A stretch of DNA of 64,000 nt from Chromobotia macracanthus. Taxonomy: Eukaryota; Chordata; Actinopteri; Cypriniformes; Botiidae. The stretch lies in the NCBI GenBank assembly GCA_036877525.1, contig JAZGTH010000004.1, positions 14,588,001 through 14,652,000 of the forward strand, written 5' to 3'. Positions 26,560 through 38,689 of this stretch are shown in pieces (within the stretch, counting starts at the first letter, position 1; each line of letters opens with the position of its first letter). The translations under genes and the position numbers were made by a program. Under the pieces are notes generated by a model, which did no database searches, was not told the origin of the DNA, and worked only from the letters and a program-made list of their open reading frames with translations.

Positions 26560-27722
26560 CTTGGTATATTATTATTCCACTTTTTTTAAAGTCTATGGCA
26601 GCCCATAGAACCGTAAGTAAAAAAGTTATGAAATTTGCACACAGATAAAGGACAGTCTGAATTGTAATCATAGCCAATTTGGAGTCTCTAATTCAAACCA
26701 GCGCCACCAACAGTTCAAAGTTTTACTCATGTTTATTCTCATAACTTTTGACTACTGTAAGTCCTAGAAAAAAATAAATTTTCGTCTGAATCATTGGCTC
26801 ATGCTGATTCAGAAGCACCCTATGATGTCATTTTCCGTCATGAACATTTTTCTACCATTTTTAATTTTTTGAAAAATCTACTTTTTCGAACTCCTGCTGG
26901 GCCATTTGTCTGATTTGCATGAAATTTGGTATGTAGCATCTAGAGACACTGAGAACAAAAAGTCATCAAACATTTTTTCATTAAACCAAGCGTTTTCAAA
27001 TAATGTGCAAATGAATTTTGAGTTTTGTTATAAAATATTTTATATTTTACTGTATTTTAGAGATAGGGTTAGGAACTCATGAACGTATCATTACGAAATT
27101 CAGCTTGGTTTATTTAGGACCTGTGCCCCCTAGTAGTCAAGAGATATAATGAAAATTTATGAAAAGTAATATAACATTTAACATATTGTCATTTCCCATA
27201 CATCATTAGTTTTGCTGGCTTATGCCAAAGCCTACGATACCAAATCTGCCATATTGCACCTTATTTACGGTTCACCATATTGAATTTTATTCAAAACCTA
27301 CTTTTCCGAACTCCTCCCACAAAATTTGTCCGATTTGTATGAAATTTGGTATATAGCTTCTAGAGACACCCCTGACAAAAAGTTATTAAAAGCTTTTTGA
27401 TTGGTCAAACTGTTCTTGTATATTGCGTCAACAATTTTGAAGGCGAGACTGCCAACAGGACTTAAGGCTATATATTTGCAAAACTTCAGTGCATCAGTAC
27501 GAAACTATACGAAAGTCTTTACCTCAAAGAAAGTTCATGACAGTGCCACCTACTGGTCACAAGTTATAAGCAGTTTTATTGTGTTTAAAGGGCTTTTACC
27601 TATGTTTTTTAAACATAGGTATGTTTTTTACCTATGATTTTCAAAAATTCACAGATGTTCACAAATATTTCCCTTCATGCCGTTGAAAGGCTTGAGCCCG
27701 TAATTGCTGCTTGCAGCTATAT
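26560..27722 (+). repeat. Teleost dispersed repeat ending in 'gctgcttgcagctatat'
   Basis: The end 'ggcttgagcccgtaattgct' followed by 'gcttgcagctata' and the interior 'gatttgcatgaaatttggta' are features of an abundant fish repeat I recognise by appearance. It has no coding capacity. A 70-base internal unit occurs twice, at 26881-26950 and 27301-27370, exactly 420 bases apart. A related fragment lies at 34845-35095. Confidence 0.65.
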
Positions 27723-28084
27723 TGTTCTACTTGTTTTCCATGTAGTGCGAGTTATAGATGGAAGTAAGGTTATTTCGCTGTATTTGTTACTGCAAAGGTT
27801 AGGAAAAAGCATAAGACAAAGACTTTGTATTCATTCCCTAAACCAGCGCAGGAGAGAGTTTGGTGTATATTACCATCTTGTCACCGAAACTGCCTCCCAT
27901 GCCTTCTCCTTAGCTTGCAAGTCTTTATACATGACATCACGTGGATCATAAAGAACTTTTTGTTATTCTACCTCTACAATTAGACGTTGTGTTGTCCATT
28001 ATGTATTCTATTTAGATGTACTTTGAGGATAAATATATATAAACCATGTTTTGTAGTTTTCTCAATTAAATTTATCTTTCAGTT

Positions 28085-28360
28085 AAGCTAAACAAATGGA
28101 TCCCCAGATATCAAAAGTCATCTGGCCCAAATCTGGCCCAAAACCTTCTTAGGTTCTGGGCCAGATCAGCGCAATAGACTTGGGCCAGTGTCTTTTGGCA
28201 TGACGGCCAATACCGGCACAGGTATGTTTTCTTCTCATGTGGACCAGCACTGGGCCAGCTCCAGAACAGATGCGGATTTCTTTCTGGTGATTTGTCCCAA
28301 GTGTGGGCCAGATCTAGTCCAGCTCCATTCTAGATTTGGTCCAGTATCATGCCAGATCAC
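28085..28360. repeat. TGGCCCA/TGGGCCA-rich dispersed repeat
   Basis: The segment repeats 'atctggcccaaatctggccc' and its complement 'tgggccaga' many times in both orientations. This is typical of a non-coding teleost repeat; the open frame across it is not a gene. Confidence 0.55.
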
Positions 28361-28504
28361 CCACACACACAATCAGTATACAAATCTATAATTTCAACCA
28401 TTTCTCCTATACATTATTAAATATCTTATTGTCTTATGCCACTAAAAGTACACATTTAGATTTTATAAGCTTACTGGTGCAAATTGGGAAAAGGTAAGGC
28501 AACA

Positions 28505-28576
28505 TAGGCTTTATATGTACATGCTCAATAACTGATTTTTGTTCTGATTTTAAATAAAACGTTCCTGATTGCAGCT
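28505..28576 (+). mobile_element. End fragment of a TTAA-flanked MITE
   Basis: The sequence from 'tgctcaataactgatttttg' to 'ttgcagct', followed by TTAA at 28577-28580, matches the right end of the complete MITE at 44341-44831. The left half is missing or unrecognisable. Confidence 0.55.
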
Positions 28577-29019
28577 TTAAGTCCTTAATGTCTGACTTCT
28601 GTAACAACTAATTTCCCTTTAAGGAACAGCTAATTTCCCCTCAAGAACTATCTTCTCTGTTTGTCTTTGTATAAAATATCAGTTTTGTTGAGTTCCATTG
28701 AAGCAGCTTTCATAGCCAGACTATTGATAAACTGAAAATGGAATATATGGGCTAAATTGAGTCAGTGTCTGTTTTTGAACTGTTTTACAAAATCCAGCAC
28801 AAAAATATATTATGCCATTCCTTTTGATCTGTAAACAAGTCTTCATTATAGTTACGCAGAAACTTAATGTTGATATTCATGTCCATTGAAACATAGAAAG
28901 TAGTTCAGCCTTGCATAAAACTTTGTTACACAGCATAAAAAGAAAAGAATGGAAATTTATAACACTGCTTATGTCCCCACATTCCATTTTCCCTTTTGTC
29001 TTTAGGAGATCATGGAAGA

Positions 29020-30170
29020 GGCAGGTTTAGCTGTTTTTGAATGTAGTGAGAGATATAGCAGACCAAACAGAGATTGGGAGATTATTCCACCAGGAAGGGA
29101 TAGTGAAGATGAACTTGTGAGCAAGTGATAGCGTGCCCTTTGAAGAGGGTATTACCAGGCGGCGTTGTTTTGCTGACTGTAGGGATCTGGAAGAGGTGTA
29201 GGTGTGAATGAGTTTGTGAAGGTAGGTTGGTGCCAGAGCCAGAAGTGGTTTTGTATGCAAGGAGTAGAGATATGAACTTGATACGCGCAGCAAGTTAGGT
29301 TTAGGTTCCTTGAAGACCAGCCGAGCTGCTGCATTTTGAATTAGTTGTAGTGGTTTGAATGCTCGTGTTGGAAGGCTGGCCAGCAGAGCATTTCAGTAGT
29401 CCATCCTTGAAATGACAAGTGCCTGGACAAGTAGCTGTGTTGCATGTTCAGTAAGGTAGGGCTGGATTTTTCTGATGTTATACAAAGCATGAGCATACAT
29501 GAGCGTGTTGTTTTGGCAATGTGGTCAGAAAATGTCAGATGGTCATCAAAGACTACACCAAGGTTTCTGGTTGTCCTTGTTGGTGTTAGGGTTGTGGAGC
29601 CAAGCTGGACAGTGAAATTTTTTAAGGAGTCGGTTTACCTGGAAAGACGAGGAGTTCAGTGTTGACTAGGTTGAGTTGTAGGTGATGTTTTGTCATCCAG
29701 GTCGAGATTTCTGCCAGACAGGCGGATATCCGTGCAGTTACTGTGTGGTCATTAGGGTGGAAGGAGAAGATCCGTGTATCATCAGCATAGCAGTGGTAAG
29801 AGAAGCCATGTGATTGGATAATAGGACCTAATGATGTGGTGTAAATGGAGAACAGAAGAGGTCCAAGGGACCCCTTGAGGGACCCCTGTGACCATGTGAT
29901 GCGATTTGGACAGCTCACCTCTCCACAACACCCTGAAGGATCTATCGGAGAGGTAGGACTGAAACTACTGGAGTGCAGATCCTTGGATCCTTGGATGGTG
30001 TTAAGGAGGATCGGGTGGTTGACTGTGTCAAAGGCTGCAGACAGATCAAGTAGCAATAGTATGAAGGATTTGGACTCCGCTTTAGCTGCCCTCAAGGCTT
30101 CGGTGACGGACAGCAGTGGAGTCTCAGTGGAGTGGTTGTTCTCAGAAATATACTTAATGTACTTCACAGA
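29020..30170 (-). pseudogene. L2/CR1-type LINE fragment, RT and 3' end
   Basis: Reading leftward, 30167-29622 encodes reverse-transcriptase motifs: FILLLLDLSAAFDTVNHPIL, a GS-containing 'SLGPLLFSIYT' block, and the catalytic YADD in SYHCYADDTRIF. The 29293-29027 piece gives the familiar C-terminal region (HTYTSSRSLQSA, then IPSWWNNLPISV). Frameshifts and the missing endonuclease show a 5'-truncated dead copy, the normal outcome of LINE retrotransposition. Confidence 0.85.
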
Positions 30171-30804
30171 AACTAGTTTACTTCTGTTTATTTTACTACT
30201 GTTACATTTAAAGTATATCTAAAAGTACACTTTTATAAATTAAAAAGTTGACCAGTTCAATCCCAAGTAGTACTGAAAAATTATAGTTACTAGTACAGCT
30301 AGTGGTACTTACTACATAAAGTATTCTTAAGAAATACCTTGCTGAACTTTGCTGAAGTACACTTAAAAAAACTTTTTTTGTAAGGGTAAGACTCAACTTC
30401 TTGGTATTATACCATACTTACTGATCAACAAAATTCTTGTAAGCATTTCTTTAAAGCACTTCTTCCCATTGACTACTTTTCAGTAACTTTGTTTGACTAC
30501 TGCATGAGAAAAGCCTTGAAAGTATGTTTCATGTGACTCTTTTGGTGTTTTGTCCTCCAATAGCACCCAGGGCAGATACCTGAAAAGGCAAAAACACATT
30601 ATATAAAATGTATTATTCTGTTTTTATTATCTCAAAATACAGATGAGAGCAGTGAATACAATATAGGCACAGAATAAATTTAAATAAAAATAAAATATAA
30701 TATTTTTATTTAAATAAAATAAAGTACAGCAATCATGAAGTAGCTTTATTAATTAAAAAACATACAATATTTTGTTTAGGCTGTGCGTTTCTTAAATCTT
30801 TAAG

Positions 30805-31220
30805 CCACTCAAATCAAATCAAGTTTATTGTCACATCACCTCAACACATGTGTAGAGGTGAGTGAAAATCTTGAGTGTGGCTCCAGACAATGCAATACAG
30901 TATGTAAAACAGACATGTAACAGTAACAAAAAAAATATACATATAACAGTATGTAGTATATACAATGACAGAATGGACAGAATATACAAATTTACAAATT
31001 TACAATATACATTATAGGCATGTGGACATGTTATAGTGTACTTCAAAATATGTACAAATATTCATATGTAACAATTTACATTTGTACACACAATATGTGC
31101 ATTTACATATATGTGTATATACACACATGCATACATACATACATACACACAGTAAATATTTTATGTAAAGTATACATACAAGACAACATTATCAAGTTTG
31201 TCCCCGACGACCCGTGTCAA
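30805..31220 (-). repeat. LINE/SINE 3' tail-like repeat
   Basis: 'aatcaagtttattgtcacat' followed by 'tgcaatacagtatgtaaaac' resembles the 3' tail at 56935-57030 of the minus-strand LINE ('gagctttattgtcattccgc'). A short (CATA)n run lies at 31131-31146. No coding sequence is attached. Confidence 0.5.
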
Positions 31221-32229
31221 AGGGGGTTCAGGCTGATGTGTTGGTTACCAAGGTGCCAAAACCACTAAAGAAACAAAACTAGTGGTGTACTGGCCCAGCA
31301 TGCAGCAAGATGAGGGAGAACACATCAAAGGATACCTTGTTTGTTGCTAATTCCAACCAGCAGACTCAAAACCACAGAGCCCCACTGCAACACAGAGCAG
31401 CCATGTTTCAATCATCAACCTACAAACAGACAGTGTGTGACCTGCCCATAAGGGGGGTCCATAATATAATTTGTCAATTTACCAAGTTAGTAGAGTGTCT
31501 TCCATCACCCAATGGCATAGATCACAGAATTACAGCATACATTTGAATGAACCAACCAAACAGTGGTCAATGTGCTGGGGAAGTATGTGTCTGTGAACTG
31601 GAAAGACTGGGATGTGAAACTCCCACTTGTGCCTGTGATCTAATGACCAGATGACACTAACACACCCACTATGACAGCCAAGAGACTCCAACCTTGTCAT
31701 AGCCTACATCACTTGCCAGTACCTTGGTGGACTACACCAGCACCAGGGAACAACAATTGCTGGGCGAACAATTTCAGCAACAATTACAGCTCCAAAAGAG
31801 TGCTGACAGCACAAAAGCATAATACTGCTGTCAAGACTCGTGAGAGGAATGTGATGTGAGTGACAAGGTTTGGTATTGTAGTTTTGCCCAGCCACATTGG
31901 ACAGCCTTCCATCAGTTGTCCAAGAATCTTCTGCCACACTGGATTGGACTGCTTGTGATTTTAGACAAACACTCCCACAAACTTACAAAATCAAGGTAAG
32001 CAGAGGGAGCAGAAAGAACCAATCATCAGAATGGCCCTTTGTTACCAGTTTAAGGACACTTGGCTCCAGGGCAATCAAAGAAAAGGGTGGGGCCTATAAA
32101 AACAAGGCAGAACTGAACTCCCTCCTTACACCTGAAACTGTGAAAGGGTCAACAAAGCTAGTTGACACCACTCCCCACGACACAGACCTACAGGCACCTG
32201 CCGAGAAGGCATCATAATGGAGTCCCAAA
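31221..32229. other. Gene-free interval
   Basis: Several short ORFs occur on both strands, none with a recognisable domain. The interval may be the 3' part of the adjoining minus-strand DIRS relic, which I cannot demonstrate. Confidence 0.3.
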
Positions 32230-33005
32230 TTACCCCTTGAAAAGTAGTTCTCTGAATTGGAAAAAGCATGTTCTTCTTCTTAGTCTCAGCCATAAGCACC
32301 TCATATGAGCTAACACAACATCCCGATGCCATGTAGCTAGTTCTTGGGAGCTGGCCATGTCTAGACAGTCATCTACATAATTTAGATTTACAAACATTGG
32401 CTGTAAAAGCCCACATCCCTCATTTGAGGGGTAATGCATTCTATAGCCCCTTTCACCAATAGGGTCTTGAGCTCTTGGGCCAACAATAGGTGCTGCTCCC
32501 CTAATATTATAGTCTGCAAGGGACCATTGAAGCAAGGAGGATAAGAGGTAAATTGAATTCTGTACCCTCTGTCTGCTGTACTTAACAGCCATGGGAATAA
32601 ACTGGGCAAAAGTTTGCAGGGTGCCAGAAAATCCAAAAGAGGTATCATCCTCTCTACTTGTCCAGGCAACCGGCAAGAAGTATCTGTACATGAAAGAGAG
32701 AAGATGGGACGGATAACCCGCCGGGTGCTCCTGCCCCCAAAACACCTGGGGTGGCAGGGAAAGCAGAAATGCCCACTAGTGACTCTGAGGGGGTCTGGTA
32801 TGAGGTGTTGAAAAAAGCACAGTTCTCAGATTGAACTTACTCTTAGGCTACAAAGCCTGTGTGTTGCGCCCAACCCCCTTAGATCTTTGCAGTGGAGCTC
32901 AAGCTCCTGGTCTTCTGCTGCTGCCAGTAAGCTGAAGATTTAAAAGAAGAGGTGGATGGACCACCTCTGGACGATGCATCTACCTGGTCTTGTTGGGGGA
33001 GGAGC
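32230..33005 (-). pseudogene. DIRS-type RT relic with internal deletion
   Basis: Read leftward, 32669-32388 encodes the RT start GYRIQFTSYPPCF, then ELKTLLVKGAIECI and DVGFYSQCL, homologous to the RT start of the relic at 13873. A jump follows to the catalytic region NYVDDCLDMASSQELATWHR near 32345, so the palm between the two was deleted. A gag-end-like stretch lies to the right up to about 33005. The copy is inactive. Confidence 0.75.
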
Positions 33006-33214
33006 CCCTTAAACCATGTTCGGTTCTATTAATGGCAACATAAGTCAAGCATGTCAAGTAACACTAGAAGAGAGATGCAACCACAATCAGCTGACAAGAG
33101 CCAATCACTTGTTGATGAGAGCAGTTTTTGTACTATGATATGGCCTAAATCCTGATTGGAAATTCTAGCAGATATAATTTATTTCCAGGGAAGAACATAT
33201 CTGTGAGGACACCA

Positions 33215-33810
33215 ATAAAATAAAAGGTCAATTTTAGATGGGTCTGTGATTTACTAGTTCCCTGGTATCAAGTTGTGTTTTTTTTAATAAGAGGTCTGAT
33301 AATAGCCAACAGTCATGTAGAGGATCAATAATTTCCAGAAGCATCTCTTTCAGCAACCTGGTAGGTATAGGATTGAGCATACATGTTGGTTTAGATTATT
33401 TAATTGCTTCTGACAGTTCATCCTTATCTATAATAGAGAATGACTGGAGCTATTTCTTGGGCAAATTATTCTTGGGCCATCTGATGTGATTGTGTTGCAG
33501 GAATTTGTATGTTTATGATTTTTTCTCTGACAGTATCTATTTTGTTATTAAAGAAAGTCATAAAATCATCACTGCTGTGATATTGACAGTTGTCAGAAGC
33601 TGTTGATGCTTTATTCTTCATTAATTTAACCACTGTATCAAATAAATATCTAGGGTTTATTTACTTTTAAAAGATTTGAAAATTAGGCAGATATGGAGCT
33701 CTTTAAGGCCTTTCTGTAATTTGAAACACAATTTTGTTTGCATCCAGTTATGCTCCATTTTCCACGCTGAGTATGCTCGTTGTACCATGCCGCTGGGCTG
33801 TTGTCCTTTT
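33215..33810 (-). pseudogene. LINE fragment upstream of the RT core
   Basis: Translated leftward, the sequence gives SSDDFMTFFNNKIDTVREKI, then 'KEMLLEIIDPL' and 'LIKKNTTWYQ'-like pieces in changing frames. This is the linker between endonuclease and RT in fish L2/Rex-type LINEs. It is of the same general type as the copy at 38885-40960. Confidence 0.6.
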
Positions 33811-34269
33811 TTTAAGCGTAGAGGAACAAAGTGAGGAGGACTGGAGGCAAACTAAAGTCTGTAACCTCTCTCCATAGATTTCACAACCCATTAAGACACA
33901 TTTTCTGGCAGCGCGGAAACTGCCGGCAAATGTGTCTTAATGGGTATCATGAAAAGTATCATCATCTCAACCTCTCTAGTGTCCTAAAACAGAGTTGCAG
34001 CAGGAGGAAACTGGTCAGGAACAAGAGAACATATAGACACCTCTGGATACCTCTGCTTCCTGAAGCACCACTGGTGGCAGTGTTGACAGTGAGACCCCTG
34101 AGGGCACCAAGGAACATCTGGCACAATGAGATGTTGTGAACCAAGACTGCCCCCTGGAGGGGTGAATGAAAAGTGCAGGTTTTTGTACTGAAAGGCTGCC
34201 CCCTGCCAGATGTAAGAAAACGGTCATGTTAGAACAGATGACCTGTTGCTGTTCGTCTGGTCAGTCTAA

Positions 34270-34500
34270 CCTCAAACGAGCAACAGCACAGATATGAACC
34301 TCAACCGGATCCTCATATGTGGCATCCTGAGGAATCTGCCCAGCCTCAGTTCCACAAAATGCAGCTCCTCTGCTGCCAGAGAATTGACCGGCTGGATGTC
34401 AGAAGCCAGATCGTCCTCTGAAGCAGACAGTATGAGCTCGTTATTTGCATTGGAAGATACCACACAATGGGCTTTCGACAATGATGCAGGCTCATCCAAG
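34270..34500 (-). other. Unidentified ORF, possibly retroelement gag
   Basis: A 75-codon acidic frame (SNANNELILSASEDDLASD) reads leftward. It lies upstream, in the minus sense, of the DIRS relic and has gag-like composition. I cannot identify it. Confidence 0.2.
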
Positions 34501-34844
34501 TTGTGACCTGTGATCCCTACAATGAGATGTCATGCTTCCTCAAGGATGTCCCACACCACAGTGCACTATTTTCCTATTTTCAGAAAAAGAGCCAGGCAGG
34601 AGCAGAGTGTTCTAAATGGAAGACGCTTACACTGAGCACAGCCAGCTAACTGAGCATGCTCCACTCCCAAATATAAAAAAACATAATGTGTGTGTTATAA
34701 ATTGCAGGCACGGCAGGACACACTTTCTAAAGCCACCCTTTTGAGCCTTAATGTATCATATAGCACTCAGTGTTTTTTTTTTTAATGTGTGATGTGCTCA
34801 ATGCCTGGAAAAAATGCAAAAAATTGCAGATAAAATTTAAAATT

Positions 34845-35095
34845 GCTGACTTCCTGTGGGCTTTAGCATATTGCTGTGACTTTTAGTAGCAGCTGGTATG
34901 TCACATTAGCCTACCAAATTTCATACATGTACGTGAAACATAGTGCAAGGGCTTCTTTTTATGAAATTTTATAGGTGTCGCTATAGAGCCATTTTGCCAC
35001 ATTTCATTCTGAAACATGTTTTATATTTTTACCACTTCTGACACTTATGCAAACTTTCATGAGTTTTCAAGCATGTTTAGGCAGATGATAACAAA
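34845..35095 (+). repeat. Fragment of the teleost dispersed repeat
   Basis: 'gacttcctgtgggctttagc' followed by 'ccaaatttcatacatgtacg' and 'ggtgtcgctatagagccatt' belongs to the same sort of repeat as 26560-27722. It is non-coding. Confidence 0.45.
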
Positions 35096-36098
35096 TGGAA
35101 CAGTTCCAACAGGGTCCTCACGCCACCTGTGCTTGGGCCACAGCTGACAACATCTCTACATTAGAATTTCCCTGAAACTCTTACAAATATAACATTTAAT
35201 TGATAATCTATTAAGAGGAAGTTAATGTGCCTCAGCTTTATACTTTTTACAGTAACTATGCCAGCAACAGTAACAGTGCCAAAGAGAGAGTTGTGATAGA
35301 CGGAAAGAAGATACATTTCTGTCTTCAACATTACTCAGTCCTAGGAGATTCCTCTTTAAAAGAAATTAAGTACCAGATTTTTGCACTCACATTTGTTTAT
35401 TACAACTGAAAATACATACAATTTAGCCATCTACTTTATCTCTAAATGGAGGCACAATTAGATCCCCACATCTCTGGGACTGAACAATACAGGGCCTTAA
35501 AAATGTACTCCCAAAAGAAAAGTTGGTTAAGCACAAGAATGTTAAAGGACATTAAGATATCTCTAGTACGTCTTGAGTTACAGGCATGTGAATGTTGTAA
35601 AAAGGACTTGAAAAGTGCTTTTCATATAAGGCAATAAAAGATTGCTAAAGTCACCACATTTTACTAATAGATCTACCAATCTCTGTGTAAAAATAGAATG
35701 ATGCTGACATTTTTCCAAATCATTTTTCCTGTCTACTTCGTGTCATGTCGCTATGTTGCATCAAATGACACATATAATCTGATAACCACACTTTTCATAG
35801 TTTTACATTTGTTGCTGTACAAAAACAGGCTGTAATCAAACAAATATATTAATAGCATGAGTTAGCAGGTATGTGAGTTTTAAAAAGAAACACAAAAATA
35901 TCACACTGTGAATACTAATGGGTATATCCATAAAGTGCCAATGATAAGGACAAGATAACTGTTCAGAAGGTACAGTATATAGCGCAGGATGTGCTGGAAG
36001 GCGCAATCTGTGGTATATTTACAACCAGACTCCCATTGGACACAGACTTCATCCTTTGTGAGGCGCACCTACAGTAGACCCCTCTTTGCTTTGTATGT

Positions 36099-36785
36099 AT
36101 CAGGGTCCTGGCTTTATGTCTTGAGTATCTACTAGATTCTCTTGCCAGATCCTGACATCCCTATGTTTCGTGTCAGAGCATGTTGTCTGTATCCTGACTC
36201 AATCCTAGTCTTGGTTCTTGTTTTTTGGAGTCAGGATCTAGACTCATGCTCTGTGTCTTTGTTATGTGTGGAAGCACATGACTATTGGTTATGTACTTTG
36301 TGCCATGTGCTCTCATGTCCTGTTTGTTTTGTCAGGGTCCTGGCTTCATGTCTTGAGTGTCTCTTGGATTCTCTTGCCAGGATCCCGACTTTCCTGTGTG
36401 TTTGTGTCAGAGCATGTTATCTGGATCCTGACTCAATCCTAGTCTTGGTTCTTGTGCCATGTGCTCTCCTGTTTCGTTTCTTGACCACGCCCTCTCGTTC
36501 CCTCGTAATTCTCTCGTCTTTAGTCAATTCCTCCCACCTGTCTGTCCTCGATATCTGCCTATTTAATTTACCTATAACCTATTTAATTTTGTCTTGTGTC
36601 CACAGTCTTAGTATTTTAGCTTTATACTTGGTGCTGGGTTTTTGTTTTTCCCTCTCAAGGAAGTTGTTTATATATGTTTCCTGGTTTGTTTCTGTTTTCC
36701 CCCTCGAGGGAGTTTTTGTTAATAAAGTTTATTTTTTGTATCAAGCTGGCTTGCATTTGGGTTCTCCTTCCCCGTGTCCTTGACA
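36099..36785 (+). repeat. Gypsy-type solo LTR with internal tandem duplication
   Basis: The segment ends 'gtgtccttgaca'. The second of two copies of its 5' end starts TGTCAGGGTCC at 36330, so 36330-36785 has inverted TGTCA...TGACA ends, as LTRs do. An 'aataaagtt' polyadenylation-like site lies near 36722. The 5' part is duplicated: 'cagggtcctggctt.atgtct' occurs at 36101 and at 36333, 232 bases apart. The 213-codon frame at 36142-36783 crosses it and is not a gene. No internal retroviral sequence adjoins it. Confidence 0.7.
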
Positions 36786-37760
36786 GTATGGCCCACATTC
36801 AATACTTTCGTTGGACACCGACTTGCGTAGCACTCACAGTAAATGATGCCCCTCTTTTTCTTTTTTCACTTATATGCCAGGCTTTCACAAGACTTTTGAT
36901 TACCGGGTCTTGTAGACTAAATAATTTGCAACAAAAAGATGAAAAAATATAAAAATGAGAAAAAAATGAATTTAAATGATTGTAGTAACATAGCTGCAAC
37001 ATAACTGGAACATGACATTTTTGTCCAATCATTGCATTTGGTTCAAATGCTATGCTAGAATGTTGGGGGAGGCATGGCGTCAGGTGAGAGGAGGTGGGAT
37101 CTTATGCTTTCAAAGCTAGTGTTTGACATGTTGATGCTTTTATTTCAGAGACTTACTGTGCAACTAACATTATATTAAAAATACATACACTACAAATTAC
37201 TTTTTAAAATTACAATTTATTTGTGTTTACATTAAGTAACAGCTTTATGGACAAAAAATCATGTGCATACAATAAATTACATTAGTTAATTAAATACCAG
37301 AACTGATCTTTATTTTACATTTTGTATGTGCTTATAGGCGCTTACATAGGTGTTAAAAAAAAGTCAGGGATCAAAGGCATTAACACAACATTTTAGAGTT
37401 GCACTAATAAAGAGGTTCTTGTTAGCACTGTGACCAAATTCCAAACACCCTCTGCTTCTAAGGACATTGTTCAAGCAACTAGCATACTGTGTTATGAGTA
37501 CTACAATTTCTACTACAAACTAAATACAAAATCTTCAGAGGTTTACACATTCAGACACTATTATGTTTTACACTGATGCTGCTGTTAAATGCCTGAGTTT
37601 ATCTAACAAGCCAAGAAGAGGGAAAGTGCTTTCTAAAATGCCCAGTAATGGGCTTATCTGTCAAAAATCTATAATTGCATTTATCAACTTGCAACTATTG
37701 CAACTATCATGCGACTAAAAACTGTGGGGGATTTTCCCGTTTTTTCAGCATCATTGTGGT

Positions 37761-38689
37761 TTAACTTCTACTAATGGTTTGCGTATAATTCTGAATAGAT
37801 GATTGAAAGTATGCAGCAGTGTTCTTTTTGGGTTGAAATAACATGATATAAGATTTTGGTATGAAATAGCTGAAGAGAATTCCATATACACTAAACACCT
37901 GGGCTAATGCGTTTAAAAGCATAATGTATTTGCTTTTGATAATAAGGAAAGCTGTGAAGTATATAATCCAGACCACAATATATGAAACAACACTGCAGGT
38001 TATTGATTTTGCCTCATTATAATTTTTTGGCAGATCTCTTCCCATGTAAGAAAACAAGATACACAAGGAACCAAGAAACATATTTACAAACACAACTGTG
38101 CTAATGGATATAATGTGCCCCCTTTCACAGGTGAACAATATCTGGTCTTTGAAAGAAAAGTCCCTTAGGGGCTTGGTATGTGCAACAGTCATCCATATAA
38201 CACAAACAGTGAAATAAAAAACAGAAAAAGTAACAACAAAGACCCACTGGCCATTGTACTTTATCCACAACCTGTGCACATTAGGGAACTCTGCCATTTT
38301 GAAGACACAAACAATTTGAAAGGAACGGACAGCCAAACAGGCAAGACAGACAGTGTAAAAAAACGCAAATATGACATTTCTCATAGGACAATGTACAGAT
38401 GTGGGTTCTCCAAAGAAAAAGAACATACTTAGGCAAGACAGAATCAAACACACTAACATTAGGAAACACATGCTGCCACCAGCAGACCTCACCACTGGTG
38501 TGTTGTAATTGCATGCGAAAATGAAAAGCATGACAATGAGAAGAATAATTAAGCATATGGTACAACACATGGCCGCAATGGAGGGGATTTCAGTGAAGTT
38601 AAGATAAACAACAGAACGCACCTTACATGTCATACTACCTTCATCAGACCATTCACTTTCTGTACATGGGAAACAGGTATAAGGGTCCC
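37761..38689 (-). CDS. OlfC exon 6: seven-transmembrane domain
   Basis: After the acceptor TTTTTCAG at 38690 it reads DPYTCFPCTESEWSDEGSMT, then seven hydrophobic helices with NYNTPVVRSAGGSMCFLM, CLAVRSFQIVCVFKM, LPKNYNEAKSI and the tail FQPKKNTAAYFQSSIQNYTQ. It stops at TAA 37763-37761. The 309 codons are intact. It is the close paralogue of the orphan exon at 5221-6140, in the opposite orientation. Confidence 0.95.

Noticed and set aside
28085..28360. Possible CRISPR-like repetition of TGGCCCA
   Set aside because: Units are short, irregular and in both orientations, with no spacer pattern; the genome is eukaryotic.
28188..28391. 67-codon ORF
   Set aside because: It falls in the TGGCCCA dispersed repeat.
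31310..32217. Several short plus-strand ORFs
   Set aside because: No domain, no splice support and no consistent codon pattern were seen beside the DIRS relic.
36142..36783. 213-codon ORF with membrane-like composition
   Set aside because: It lies wholly inside an LTR; its T-rich codons mimic hydrophobic segments, and it has no start context or splice support.
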